Source of the DNA: Prosthecobacter debontii
Lineage (GTDB): Bacteria > Verrucomicrobiota > Verrucomicrobiia > Verrucomicrobiales > Verrucomicrobiaceae
DNA: 64,000 bases
Reading direction: 5' to 3'
Assembly (NCBI GenBank): GCA_945860295.1
Contig: CAMAQH010000001.1
Location: 62,001-126,000, forward strand
In this document: positions 1 through 10,100 of the stretch, piece after piece
Layout: each line of letters starts with the position of its first letter
Position numbering within the stretch: the stretch's first letter is position 1
Notes under the pieces: model-generated
The model's database searches: none
What the model saw: only the letters and a program-made list of their open reading frames with translations
Told to the model about the DNA's origin: nothing
Made by a program: the position numbers and the translations under genes

Positions 1-264
1 GAAGCGGCCTTCGCCAGCCTGCCCAAAATTCGCAAAACCAATCGAGGTGAGGAGAGCCTTCAATAGACCGGCCTTGATCAGGGTATAAGAAGTCTAGCTA
101 GAGCAGTCGTAGGCGCGATCTTCGATTTTACCGTGACCAGCACCGCGAACGTAAGGGCTGCCCTGGAGCGAATTCGCAGCATTGATAGCGTATTGGACTT
201 GAGTTGGCAGACAGGCGGAGCAAGCAGCGAAACGGCCTTCAAAACGGATCAGGTTGTTGGCCAT
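1..264 (-). pseudogene. NlpC/P60 (C40) peptidase, interrupted by an amber stop, 3' end outside window
   Basis: Read from the ATG at 264-262, the product contains INAANSLQGSPYVRGAGHGK and then YDCSS, which matches the catalytic-cysteine segment (YDCSG-x-TSY) of NlpC/P60 cell-wall endopeptidases. A TAG at 96-94 follows immediately. The same frame then continues with TSYTLIKAGLL and GFANFGQAGEGRF up to the window edge, as expected for the rest of the domain. Two changes sit together: Gly to Ser after the DCS, and a sense codon to TAG. A functional enzyme would need readthrough. I read it as a pseudogene. Family recognition is from motifs only, and the missing 3' part prevents a check for further lesions. 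Confidence 0.7.
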
Positions 265-265
265 A

Positions 266-487
266 TTATTTACGGAAGTTATGATTAATCGTTTGCCCCA
301 AAATTGATAAAAAAGATGCGATGCTTCGGCAAGCCACTCTCTGGGTGAGACTCGAAAAGTAGGTCCAGACCTCGTTGGCGGAAAAATGAGTCAAAGAGTC
401 GTAGTTAGCCCTGTAGGCGTCTGCGTCCTCAGGGGCATCAAAGGCTTGGATATAGGCCTTTAATGGCCTTGCTCTTCTGCGAGCCAA
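266..487 (-). CDS. hypothetical small protein (73 aa)
   Basis: This open frame ends two bases before the start of the broken NlpC/P60 gene on the same strand. Its composition is protein-like (for example AYIQAFDAPEDADAYRANYD), without low complexity, signal peptide or membrane segment. I recognise no family. It may be a real small gene, or the tail of a gene whose 5' part was replaced when the divergent ABC transporter region was joined. The 60 bases before the ABC start also overlap it, so at least one start in this area must be misplaced. Confidence 0.3.
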   Translation of the reverse strand: MARRRARPLKAYIQAFDAPEDADAYRANYDSLTHFSANEVWTYFSSLTQRVACRSIASFLSILGQTINHNFRK

Positions 488-545
488 TCATTTGCGTCCT
501 GCAACTGGCGGTTGTGTCATCGTTGATTCCCGCTTTCATGACCGA

Positions 546-2297
546 ATGCTCGAAGTCTTGAATGTGTCCCAAATCATCGTGCGTCCGAAGCGGGATGCAC
601 TTACGGTGCTGAATCAGGTGAGTTTTGGAGTCCCCAGAGGACACCTCATGGGGGTGATCGGAGCGACCGGCAGCGGCAAGAGCTGTCTGATAGGTTTGCT
701 GATGGGAGTTGAGCAGGCTTCGTCGGGGGTCATCGCTTTTCAAGGCAAGGATACATCGATCAGTCCTGCGCATCCGAATAGTATTGCCCATGTGCCGGCG
801 GAAGATGACACCCTTATCGGGGTGTTGACGGTGCGTGAGACGGTGATGAGTGCGCTCATGCTCCGAGTCGCAGGGCAGAGTTCCGATGAGCGTGTGGGCA
901 AAGCTTCACACATCCTTGTAGGCCTGGGCCTTGAAATGATTGCCTCTCAGCGTGTGACCACACTCACGCTGGCAGAGTGTCGGCGACTGAAGCTTGCGCT
1001 CGCTCTGGTCAGTGATGCACCTCTGGTGCTGTGTGATGAGTTTACCGATGGTCTTGATGTGCAGTCCGAGCAGGAACTCACGGCACTGCTGAAATTTGTC
1101 GTTAGCGATCAACCGGGGCGCATCGTCATTCATGCCACGCAGACGCTTGGGAATCTGAGTTCTTATGACACTGTGGTCATTTTGCATGAAGGCCATGTCT
1201 GCTTCCATGGACCCGCCCGTGCAGTGGCGCACTACTTCAGTATCAGCACGTTAGAGGAACTCTATCCGCGACTCTCCAAGCGCCCTGCTGAGCGCTGGGG
1301 TGACTCTTGGTCAAGGCATCGCGAATCGTATTATGAAGCCTTTAAGCTCGGTGATCTTGGGCAGTCCCTTGCAGAAAGACCTGAAGAGGAATCCACTGAA
1401 GGCGGAAAGGGTAAGGCGTCCGCCTTGAAGCGTGCGAACTCGAATCCTGCGGATGAAGATAACTTTACCACTCCACAAGCTTTACCTTCAGTTATTACAC
1501 AGGCTAGCCATCTCATACGCCGCCGTTGGAGTATTCTGCGTCGCACGCAGGGAGAGTGGCTACCGCACCTCGTACTGCTGATTCTCGCTTCGCTGCTAGC
1601 TTCGCTGCTAGTGGCCCCGAATACGGGGTATATTTCCGCTTCGAAGCGTGGTGCTCTCACTCCTGAGATCCTTTGGCCGGCTGCTTACACTTGTGCGATG
1701 GCGTTGTTTATTCAGATGCTGCTGATTTTGATCATGAGTGTCCATAATGGTTCTCGTGAGATCGCTAGGGAGCGGACTTTACTGGAGCGCGAACGCCGTG
1801 GCGGACTGAGAGTCTCCGCTTATCTGCTCGGTAAACTCGGCTTTCTTATTCCCATCGTGCTCGTGCAGAGTTTGACACTCGGCCTTTTTGGTGAGCTAAC
1901 GGGTTGCAGTCTACCCGGAAACGGATCTGCGCGTTTGCTGTTGCTGATGCTAACTGGCATTGCCTTCACCAGTCTCTGCCTCGGTATTTCAGCGCGCTGT
2001 CGCAGCGCTGAGCGTGCGCAAAATTTTGCTTGGATGCTGCTGCTGCTGAATGTGCTGCTTTGCGGTGCGCTGCTCGGCTTCCCACGTCTTCTCGGGGGCG
2101 TGATTCAGCCTCTCATTACCGCATACTACGGCTGGTCGGGCAGTGTCGAGACGCTGAAAGACACGGCTGTATTTGTGCCCATGACACAATTTGTTAAAAC
2201 TTGGTTCGCCACACCAACGGGTGCCATCGCGGCCCTGCTGTTGCATGCCTTTATTGGCTTGGTGCTCACGCTATCGGGTCTTAGAAAAACGCGGTGA
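546..2297 (+). CDS. ABCG-type ABC transporter, fused ATPase and ABC-2 permease, atypical ATPase motifs
   Basis: About 583 residues with an N-terminal nucleotide-binding domain followed by an ABC-2-type membrane domain, the ABCG/White order. The Walker A motif GATGSGKS lies near residues 39-46, Walker B is LVLCDEFTDGLD near 160-171, and an H-loop HATQ is present. The C-terminal half, from about residue 330, holds some six hydrophobic segments. The Q-loop reads VPAEDD where VPQED is usual, and the signature reads LTLAECRR where LSGGERRR is usual, so ATP hydrolysis may be weak or altered. I chose ATG 546 because the domain starts directly after it; an upstream TTG at 492 extends the frame. The substrate is unknown. 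The gene is convergent with the aldo/keto reductase. Confidence 0.85.
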   Translation: MLEVLNVSQIIVRPKRDALTVLNQVSFGVPRGHLMGVIGATGSGKSCLIGLLMGVEQASSGVIAFQGKDTSISPAHPNSIAHVPAEDDTLIGVLTVRETVMSALMLRVAGQSSDERVGKASHILVGLGLEMIASQRVTTLTLAECRRLKLALALVSDAPLVLCDEFTDGLDVQSEQELTALLKFVVSDQPGRIVIHATQTLGNLSSYDTVVILHEGHVCFHGPARAVAHYFSISTLEELYPRLSKRPAERWGDSWSRHRESYYEAFKLGDLGQSLAERPEEESTEGGKGKASALKRANSNPADEDNFTTPQALPSVITQASHLIRRRWSILRRTQGEWLPHLVLLILASLLASLLVAPNTGYISASKRGALTPEILWPAAYTCAMALFIQMLLILIMSVHNGSREIARERTLLERERRGGLRVSAYLLGKLGFLIPIVLVQSLTLGLFGELTGCSLPGNGSARLLLLMLTGIAFTSLCLGISARCRSAERAQNFAWMLLLLNVLLCGALLGFPRLLGGVIQPLITAYYGWSGSVETLKDTAVFVPMTQFVKTWFATPTGAIAALLLHAFIGLVLTLSGLRKTR

Positions 2298-3212
2298 TCA
2301 GGGTATCCCGTGCCCTTTGGCAGCGGTCCAGAGACCATACCAATCCTCCCGTTCCAGTTTGATCTCGGCGGACTTCGCTGTGGTGATCAGGCGCTCCAGT
2401 TTGTTTGTGCCAATGATCGGTAGCGGCTGGGAAGGGTGCGCCATGATCCAGGCGTAGGCCAGTTGATCCAGCGTGGCGTCACCATATTTAGCGGAAAGCT
2501 CGGCTGCTTTGGCCTGTAGGCGTGCGCCAGCAGGGTTCGTCTCGTCCATAAGTCTGCCCTGGGCCAGTGGGGACCAGGCCATTGGCTTGATGCCGAGCTT
2601 CTGGCACTGATCGGCGGTGCCGTCGAAAATCGGGTCCATGTGCAGGAGACTAAATTCGATCTGATTCGTCACCAGAGGCTGATCCATGCGGGAGTTCAGC
2701 AGATCAAACTGATGCACATTGTAGTTCGAGACACCGGCGCTGCGGATCTTGCCCTCTTTGATCAGTTTATTCAGCCCCGCAGCGGTTTCGTCAGCGCTGG
2801 TTAGCCAATCGGGGCGATGCACGAGAAACAAGTCGATGTAGTCTGTGCCCAGGAGGCGCAGTGATTTCTCAGCGCTCTTCACCAGCCGTGCCGCTTCAGC
2901 ATTGTAGAAAGCCACCTTCCGGTCGGGATGAAAATCACAAGGGACATAGATCCCGCACTTCGTCACGATCTCGAATTTCTCCCGCAGGCCCGGTGCTAGC
3001 TTTAAGGTCTGTCCCATGAACTCCTCAACTCGATACAGACCGTAGATTTCAGCCGTGTCCAGTGTGGTGATGCCCAGTTCAAGACAGGCGTGCAGGCGTT
3101 TTAGCAGATCGGTTGAATTGGCGGTCGCTGCATCATCCAAGAATCTCCAGGTGCCATAGATGAGACGTGAAAAGGTCGGGCCGTTCGTGGCGATAGGAAG
3201 ACGTGGGATCAT
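2298..3212 (-). CDS. aldo/keto reductase (YdhF-like)
   Basis: A 304-residue NADPH-dependent oxidoreductase of the AKR superfamily with a TIM barrel. The catalytic tetrad is visible: Asp and Tyr in TLDTAEIYG, Lys in IVTKCG, and His in LFLVHRPDW. The segment GVSNYNVHQFDLL and the C-terminal PIIGTNKLERL are typical of the cofactor-binding half, and the whole resembles E. coli YdhF. There is no signal peptide, so it should be cytosolic. The substrate cannot be told. The stop codon directly abuts that of the convergent ABC transporter with no room for a separate terminator. Its ATG is about 100 bases from rpsT, with the rpsT terminator in between. Confidence 0.88.
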   Translation of the reverse strand: MIPRLPIATNGPTFSRLIYGTWRFLDDAATANSTDLLKRLHACLELGITTLDTAEIYGLYRVEEFMGQTLKLAPGLREKFEIVTKCGIYVPCDFHPDRKVAFYNAEAARLVKSAEKSLRLLGTDYIDLFLVHRPDWLTSADETAAGLNKLIKEGKIRSAGVSNYNVHQFDLLNSRMDQPLVTNQIEFSLLHMDPIFDGTADQCQKLGIKPMAWSPLAQGRLMDETNPAGARLQAKAAELSAKYGDATLDQLAYAWIMAHPSQPLPIIGTNKLERLITTAKSAEIKLEREDWYGLWTAAKGHGIP

Positions 3213-3245
3213 GACAGGATGGGAAATGGTGCGTGAGTGATGGCT

Positions 3246-3282
3246 GCAAAAAACCCGCTGGTCACGTGAACACAGCGGGTTT
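3246..3282 (-). terminator. rho-independent terminator of rpsT
   Basis: A perfect 10-bp stem (3251-3260 with 3273-3282, AAACCCGCTG/CAGCGGGTTT) has a 12-base loop. On the minus strand it is followed by a T-run (the A-run at 3248-3253 on the plus strand). It lies 28 bases past the rpsT stop codon, so it should end the rpsT transcript. Confidence 0.85.
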
Positions 3283-3309
3283 GTTTTGAAAACTTGGGGA
3301 GCGGACTTG

Positions 3310-3582
3310 TTACACCTTCTTTGTCAGGGCGCCGACCTTTAAGGCTAGGCGACTTTTGAAACGAGACGAGGTGTTCTTGTGGAGCACTTTAGTCTTGGCT
3401 GCCTTGTCTGAAGCTGCGGTGAATTCGCTCAGGCTTGCGTTGGCTGCGGCGACATCACCTTTTTCGACGGCGGTGATAACTTTTTTCCGCAGAGTGCGAA
3501 TGCGACTCTTGACGGCTTGGTTAGCCGCAGTGCGCTTGATCGTTTTGCGGATATCTTTTTCTGAAGAGCGAATATTAGCCAT
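3310..3582 (-). CDS. rpsT: 30S ribosomal protein S20
   Basis: A 90-residue basic protein that binds the 5' domain of 16S rRNA during small-subunit assembly. It starts MANIRSSEKDIRKT and contains AANQAVKSRIRTLRKKV, the standard S20 opening and helix-1 pattern, and length and charge fit the family. A clear terminator follows. It appears monocistronic. Confidence 0.96.
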   Translation of the reverse strand: MANIRSSEKDIRKTIKRTAANQAVKSRIRTLRKKVITAVEKGDVAAANASLSEFTAASDKAAKTKVLHKNTSSRFKSRLALKVGALTKKV

Positions 3583-3678
3583 AAAGGGTCTGCTGTAAGG
3601 GGACGGTCTGTATAAGGCACCACTTATGGACTGTCAAACTGGAATCTGGTTGTTAAAGAAGCGACGCGAGCAATTGGC

Positions 3679-5091
3679 TCACAGCCCAGCGGCGCGTCGG
3701 GCCTCATTCACCTGACGGATAAAACGAGCACGCTCGCCAGTAGCATCAGTTCCTTTGCCTTTCTCGGCCAAGGCAAGCACTAGGTGATGGTTTAACTCAG
3801 GACTCTGATGATCGCCACGCAAGAGCATACTGAGGCCAACGACAGCAGATTCAAAAATAAAGTCTTCACGCGTTGCCTGCCGAGTGATCCCGCGATCTTG
3901 GACATTAAGTTTGGAACTATCAAATGGCCCTACTGTCTGTGTGGTAAAGCGACCTTTTTCGAGAGTCACCACGGCCACCGATTTGCCTGTATCTGCAACA
4001 TCATCGCTCACTGGTTGAAACTCATACCAAACAGTCTGTGAGCCTGCACTACGCAACTCGACAGCAGGAAGATGGCGCTCGCTGAGTCGGCGAAATTCGC
4101 GCACATTGCGGCGGTCAAAGGAGACTTGGAGAGGATAGGAGTTTGGCGTAATTGCAGCGGGCTGATCAGCAGGTAATTGCATCGTGATGCGTAGCAGCCG
4201 AGTGCTCCTGTTCCATGGGCAGGAGGCGATTTCCGCCTTCCATGAATGGATAAATACATCGGCCTTGGTTATCTTAGCATCCAGCTTTGGTTGAGGCGCT
4301 GGTTTCACGGGTACAGGTGAGGCAAAGTTGTCCTTGCCGCCCTTCATTGGCGCGGGGCGGATATCTGCGGGACGCAGCGAGAACTGATCCGTTGATTGAC
4401 GGCTCGTGCTGATGAAAGCTACATCCGTGCTGGGGTGTGTCACCGCGACAGGAATCACGGGTGCTGGGGTAGGAGATGAAATGACAATCTGCGTTGGAAT
4501 GGGTGCTTTTAGTTGTGGCGCAGTGAGGATCTCGACTGGTGTTTTCACAGTCGGCGTGGGAGCGGGTGCAGAAGCAAACACTGTAGGCGTCGATGCTACC
4601 GGAGGCGTCTTGACAAATAGAGGTGCAGACTCTGGCTGGGGCACCACGATCTCGATCTTTTCAGGAGCAGGCGGAACCGGTTTTACTGGCATATTTGCTA
4701 CTGCATTTTGATGATTGCCGAGATCGGCATGACGCCCCGCCCAGTAGGCCACCGCAGTCAGCGTGATCACGGCAGCGGCTTTGAGCAGACCGCCCATCAC
4801 AGGCCAGAGCGAAAAAGGCTTTTTCACCACCTGACGCGGCATCATCGGAGCCACGCGGCGTGGGATGTTCGTTGGGCGCAGCACCGCATGGCGCTGCTCC
4901 GGCAGTAGGCGCTCCTGTGGGATCGGCGCACGCTGGCGCAGTGCGTCCGTGACAGCCTCGATCTGTTCTAATTCGGAAGTGGCTGCGGGGCAATCGGATA
5001 GCAGTTTGTGAATTTCACCAGCCTGATGGGGATGCAGTTCCCCCAGCGAATAGGCAGTGAGTTCAGAGGTATCGTTGGCTGGGCTTGTCAT
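3679..5091 (-). CDS. membrane anti-sigma-like protein with YfbK-type C-terminal domain lacking vWA
   Basis: 470 residues, starting ten bases after the stop of the ECF sigma gene on the same strand. Residues 1-55 (ELTAYSLGELHPHQAGEIHK and following) look like the cytosolic helical anti-sigma region, but the Cys/His zinc ligands are absent. A membrane segment (LLKAAAVITLTAVAYWAG) lies near 105-122. A long Pro/Ala/Val-rich linker to about 270 follows. The end resembles YfbK: ASCPWNRSTRLLRI matches the segment just before the vWA domain, and FIFESAVVGLSMLLRG matches the C-terminal YfbK domain (DUF3520). The vWA domain normally between them, with DxSxS and about 170 residues, is missing. The probable role is to hold the neighbouring sigma factor at the membrane. 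Confidence 0.72.
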   Translation of the reverse strand: MTSPANDTSELTAYSLGELHPHQAGEIHKLLSDCPAATSELEQIEAVTDALRQRAPIPQERLLPEQRHAVLRPTNIPRRVAPMMPRQVVKKPFSLWPVMGGLLKAAAVITLTAVAYWAGRHADLGNHQNAVANMPVKPVPPAPEKIEIVVPQPESAPLFVKTPPVASTPTVFASAPAPTPTVKTPVEILTAPQLKAPIPTQIVISSPTPAPVIPVAVTHPSTDVAFISTSRQSTDQFSLRPADIRPAPMKGGKDNFASPVPVKPAPQPKLDAKITKADVFIHSWKAEIASCPWNRSTRLLRITMQLPADQPAAITPNSYPLQVSFDRRNVREFRRLSERHLPAVELRSAGSQTVWYEFQPVSDDVADTGKSVAVVTLEKGRFTTQTVGPFDSSKLNVQDRGITRQATREDFIFESAVVGLSMLLRGDHQSPELNHHLVLALAEKGKGTDATGERARFIRQVNEARRAAGL

Positions 5092-5101
5092 AAAATGAGA
5101 T

Positions 5102-5665
5102 TCAGGTGTGAGATTTGGTGGCGAGTTCGCGGTTCAGCAGCACGCGTAGTTTCTTGATGGCCATATGCATGATGAAACCGACATTGCCCACGCTGAGTCC
5201 CGTGATGTCGGCGATCTGTTGGTACGAACAGTCGTGGGTGAATTTGAGCCGGATGACTTCCTGTTGGTTGGGTCGCAGTTTTTCCACGAGATCCCAGATG
5301 TGCTCATACAGCTCATGAGAGATTGCATTCTCTGAGGGGTCAGGATCATAGGAAACAGCTGTATTGAGAGCGTCCTCATTACCCAGATCGAGTCGATGAT
5401 CCTTGCGCAGCACATCCAGAGCGCGGTTGCGGCAGACGGTGAAGAGCCATGCTTTGAGACTGTCCCGCACCTTGGCAGGATCGGTGAGATAAAGCTTGAG
5501 CATCGCGTCCTGCACGACCTCCCGCGCCCGCTCCACGTCCCCATTGAGGACGCCTGTCGTATAGGCGATGAGGCTGCTTTCATGCTGATCCAGCGCCCGC
5601 CTGACGAGGAGGGTGGCTTCTTCGGGCTGGGGTTGAATGGTGAGCATTGGAACACGGTGCGTCAT
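5102..5665 (-). CDS. ECF-family RNA polymerase sigma factor
   Basis: 187 residues with the two domains of a group 4 sigma-70 factor. Region 2 includes AREVVQDAMLKLYL and LKAWLFTVCRNRALDVLRK, and region 4 includes LRPNQQEVIRLKFTHDCSYQQIADITGLSVGNVGF, a helix-turn-helix that binds the -35 element. The anti-sigma-like gene follows after ten bases, so the two form a regulatory pair. Its targets are unknown. The preceding divergent sequence is a short spacer before the efflux operon, which runs the same way but begins separately. Confidence 0.92.
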   Translation of the reverse strand: MTHRVPMLTIQPQPEEATLLVRRALDQHESSLIAYTTGVLNGDVERAREVVQDAMLKLYLTDPAKVRDSLKAWLFTVCRNRALDVLRKDHRLDLGNEDALNTAVSYDPDPSENAISHELYEHIWDLVEKLRPNQQEVIRLKFTHDCSYQQIADITGLSVGNVGFIMHMAIKKLRVLLNRELATKSHT

Positions 5666-5710
5666 CTTAAACGCACGGGGAAGAAAAATATTAGGCTTGG
5701 CGATTCTACT

Positions 5711-7108
5711 TTACCACCCGCCGCCGAGGGCTTTTACCAGCAGGACGGTGGCTAGGAAAAGCTCGCCTTTCAGCTTGGTGCATTCGCGTTCAGCGCGGAG
5801 CAGTGTGCGCTGGGCATCGAGCACTTCGTAATAGGCGACGAGGCCGGAATCATAGCGCTTTTGGGCGAGTTCCAGAGCCTTTGTGGCGGAGGCAACGGTC
5901 ACGTCTTGTACTGCTGACTGCCGCCGCAGGACGTCGAGGGCACTGAGTGAATCCTCGGTGTCACGCATGGCAGTGAGCACGGTCTGGCGATAAGCTGCTG
6001 CGCCTTGTTCGTAGCGGGCCTTGGAGGCTTCGCTGTTTGACTTCACACGACCGCCACGCAGCAGCGGCCACTCGATGGCGGCAGGGCCGAGTCCCCAGAT
6101 GCGGCTGCTACTGCTGTCGATCAGTTGATAAAAACTCGTCTGCGAGCCGCCGCGCAGGCCGATTGTCAGTGTGGGAAAATAGGCCGCCCGAGCCACGCCG
6201 ATCTCGGCATTCAGGGCCGCCATCTGACGCTCCGCAGACGCGATGTCTGGTCGGCGCTCCAGCAGGCTGCTTGGTACGCTGCGTGGCAGAGAAGGCGGTG
6301 ATCCATCAAGCGGTTCGGCAGGCAAATTAAATTCTGTTGGCATCTTTCCAAGCAACAGAGCGATGGCGTGCTCGAGCTCCGCGCGCGGGCGCTCTAAACC
6401 TATCGCTTCGGCCTGCGTCTCCGCGAGATCCGTCTCCGCCTGAGCCACGTCGATCTGCGCGATGTCGCCCTGCGTGAAACGCTTCCTTGCCATGTCCACC
6501 GTGCGCTGCCGCACCGCCACGGTGCGCTTCAAAAGTGCGAGCTGAGCATCCTGCACACGCAGCGCGTAGTAGTTCATCGCCAGCTCGCTGAGCAACCCTA
6601 GCCGGGCGTTTTGTACATCAGCCTCGGCACTGTCGGCACGGGCTTTGCCAGCCTTGCTCTGGTTGCGGACGCGCCCCCAGAAATCCAGCTCATAGGTGAA
6701 GTCGAGCGTGTTAAGCAACGTGTTGCGCGTGCGACCGCCCGCGAATTGAAACGCCATCGTGCCCGTGCTGCGATCTCGCTGCGCGCTGTTGCGCATCGTG
6801 GCAAAAGGAAACAACCCAGAGCTATTCGCCCGAGCCTGCGCCCGAGCTTCGATTACTCGCTGGCGGGCGATTTCAAGCGTCGGACTTGCCGCCTCCGCCT
6901 CCGTCATCAACTGGCTCAATTTTGCATCCCCAAACAACCGCCACCAGTCTCCACGCGCCTCGGTATCACTCGGCTTCGCCGTGCGCCAGGGGCCATGCGT
7001 TTTGAACTCCGCAGGCAGGGACGATTCAGGCTCGTTGTATTTCGGAGCAACGTTGCATCCCGAAAACAACACGGCGCAAATAATGGAAATGGAGATCGAC
7101 TTCGTCAT
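5711..7108 (-). CDS. outer-membrane efflux lipoprotein, TolC/NodT family
   Basis: 465 residues starting with a lipoprotein signal (MTKSISISIICAVLFSGC, lipobox LFSGC), so the N-terminal cysteine near residue 18 is probably acylated. Two OEP repeats form the trimeric alpha-barrel duct: the first with TLEIARQRVIEARAQARA, the second with RRPDIASAERQMAALNAEIG and ALELAQKRYDSGLVAYYEVL. This is the exit channel of the RND pump encoded directly upstream. Its start overlaps the pump gene's stop by four bases, which indicates translational coupling. Confidence 0.93.
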   Translation of the reverse strand: MTKSISISIICAVLFSGCNVAPKYNEPESSLPAEFKTHGPWRTAKPSDTEARGDWWRLFGDAKLSQLMTEAEAASPTLEIARQRVIEARAQARANSSGLFPFATMRNSAQRDRSTGTMAFQFAGGRTRNTLLNTLDFTYELDFWGRVRNQSKAGKARADSAEADVQNARLGLLSELAMNYYALRVQDAQLALLKRTVAVRQRTVDMARKRFTQGDIAQIDVAQAETDLAETQAEAIGLERPRAELEHAIALLLGKMPTEFNLPAEPLDGSPPSLPRSVPSSLLERRPDIASAERQMAALNAEIGVARAAYFPTLTIGLRGGSQTSFYQLIDSSSSRIWGLGPAAIEWPLLRGGRVKSNSEASKARYEQGAAAYRQTVLTAMRDTEDSLSALDVLRRQSAVQDVTVASATKALELAQKRYDSGLVAYYEVLDAQRTLLRAERECTKLKGELFLATVLLVKALGGGW

Positions 7109-10100
7109 TCAGGTTTCGTTTGTTCGAGAGCCTCATCCAGCTTCCGGCTTGCATCGAGCGGCGAGCCAGTGCGTTTGGCCAGCAGCGCATACATCATCGG
7201 CACCAGAATCAACGTCACAAGAGTGGCGAGGCTGACGCCGAAGACGACGACAACTCCGACCACGCGCCGGGTTTCAAATCCTGCGCCGCTTCCGAGCATG
7301 AGCGGTAGTGCGCCCATCACCGTGGCGAGTGCGGTCATTAAAATGGGCCGCAGGCGCTGCTCGCTAGCGGTCAAGATGGCCTCGCGGAAGGCCACGCCTT
7401 CATCGCGGAGTTGATTGATAAACTCGACGATGAGGATGCCGTTCTTCGACGCAAGTCCGATGAGCATGATGAGGCCGATCTGGCTGTGGATGCTCTGATT
7501 CATGCCCATGAACATCAGGCCAAGCAGCGCACCGGCCACGGCCAACGGCACTGTCAGCATGATGGTGAAAGGATGCACGAAACTCTCGAACTGCGCCGCA
7601 AGCACGAGGAAGGCAATCAGCATCGCGAGACCAAAGACGAGCCCGATGTTACCCTGGTTCTGCTTCAGCTTCAGTGAGTTGCCTTTGTAGCCCACGATGG
7701 CGCTGCTGGGCAGTGTTTCGCGGATCAGGTCTTCCACATAAGTCACCGCTTCGCCAAGACTGTAGCCTGAGGCCAGCTCGGCATCGAAGGTGATGCTTCT
7801 CATGCGGTTGTAGCGGTTCAGCGTGCCGCTGTCGGCGAACTCTTCGGTCTTCACGAGGTTCGCCAGCGGGATGAGTTGTTTCGTGCGTTCACTGCGGACG
7901 AAGAGGTTGTTCAGATCCACCGGCGTGCGTTTGTTAGCGTAGTTGCCTTCGAGCATCACATCGTATTCTTCACCTTCGTGGATGAAGGTGGTCGCGCGTC
8001 GCCCACCGAGCATGGTTTCCAAAGTCATACCGATGTCCGCTGTCGAGACGCCGAGGTCAGCAGCACGCGCTTGATCAATTGTCACGCGTAGTTGCGGCTT
8101 GGTATCGCGGTAATCACAGTCGAAGCCGAGCAGTTTTGAATTCAGCCGACCCTTCGCGAGGATGAGGTCACGCCACTTAGCGAGTTCTTCATAGGTGGGG
8201 CCGCTGACCACGATTTCGAGCGGCTTGTTTAGCCCGCGCAGGATTGCCTGTCGCATGATGACAGATACCTTTGCTTCCGTCATCTCGGCGGTCTTGGCGC
8301 GCACTTCTTCCATGATTGTGAAACCATCCCGCCGTGTGCCGAAGGGCGTCAGTGTCATCACGGCGATGGAGTCGTTGAAGTCCGCTGAAGCACCAAAAGT
8401 TCTTGGCGCACGGGCATTCACACGAGTGGCCTCCTTCGTGTCTTCGACGAGATACATCAGGCGATCAGTGAGCTTATCGAGCGTCTGCACGGCATTGCCA
8501 TAAGTCGTGCCCGGCGGTGCGGTGGCAACGACGAAAAACGAGCCGCGATCCTCACGCGGCATGAACTCATCTGGGATGTGAATCAGCAGCCACACGCACA
8601 GCGCAATGATGCCTGCGACGATGGGGAAAGCTGAGCCGGGGAAGTGTAGCGCGCCATTCAGCACCCAGCGATAACTCCGCTGCACTGCTCCGAACACACG
8701 ATCCAAGATGCGCGCGATGAAACCATCGCCCTCGCGCCCGCGCAGCATTTTAGAAGCCATCATCGGCGTCAGCGTCAACGCCACAAAACCACTGAAGGCC
8801 ACAGCGATGGAAAGCGTGACGCTGAACTCTGCAAACATGCGTCCAGTGTCCCCCGGCATGAAGGCCACGGGGATGAACACACTCATCAGCACAAGCGTGG
8901 TGGCGATGACGGCGAACCCAACTTGGCGTGTGCCTTTGTATGCGGCGACGAGTGGGGTTTCCCCCTCTTCGATGCGGCGGTGAATGTTTTCCAAGACGAC
9001 GATGGCGTCATCCACCACAAGTCCGATCGCCAGCACGAAAGCGAGTAGCGTGAGGGTATTCATTGAGTAGCCAAACGCCTGCAAAACCAGGCAGGTGGCA
9101 AACACACTGACCGGCACGGCGACCGTCGGAATCAGCACCGCTCGGAAGCTGCCGAGAAAGAGGAAGATGATCGCCACCACCAGCGCCAGCGTGATGCCGA
9201 GCGTGCGATACACTTCATTCAGTGACTCCTCGATGAACTGGCTGATGTCGTAGCTGTTCTCCAGCTTCAAATCCGGCGGCAGCGTCTTGCGTATGTCATT
9301 GGCTTCTTCACGTACCGCGCGGGCGACTTCGAGCGGGTTCGAGCGCGACTGACGAATGATGCCGACGGATACCATGAGCACTCGGTTGCCTTTGAAAACC
9401 GTGCGTGCCTCCTCTGCACCGAGCGCGATCTTGGCCACCTCGCTCAGCCGCACCTGATAACCATTCGCGCCACGCGCGATGACGAGCTTCTCGAAGTCTT
9501 CGACACTGCGATACTGACGCGTCAGCCGCACGGTGAACTGCCGGTCGAGTGACTGCACCGTGCCGGCAGGCGGGTCCACATTTTCACTGCGCAACGCCTT
9601 TTCGACATCAATGGCGGTGAGTCCGCGCGCCGCGAGCGCCTCGCGGTCCAACCACACGCGCAAAGCATAACGCGAGCCACCATTGATGCGCACACGCGCC
9701 ACGCCGGGCAGCCGCGAGAAACGATCCACGAGGTATCGCTCGGCATAGTCGGTGAGTTCCAGCGTGTTCCGAGATTCGCTCGTGAGATTCAGATACATCA
9801 GCACCTCGGCACTGAGTTCCGTCTTGCCGACATTCGGCGGGTCCACCTCGGGCGGCAGCGTGGCGAGCACGGGACTGATCGCCTCGCGGATGTCATTCGC
9901 CGCCGCATCGAGATCTCGCCCGAGGGTGAACTCGACCGTGATCTCCGACTTCCCATCGACACTGATCGACGAGATGTTTTCGATGGCCTCCACCTGCGAG
10001 ATGCGATCTTCCAACCGCTGTGTGATGCGGCTTTCCACCACGCTCGCCGAAGCTCCACGATAATAAGTTTCCACCGTAACAATCGGTGGCTCGATGTCAG

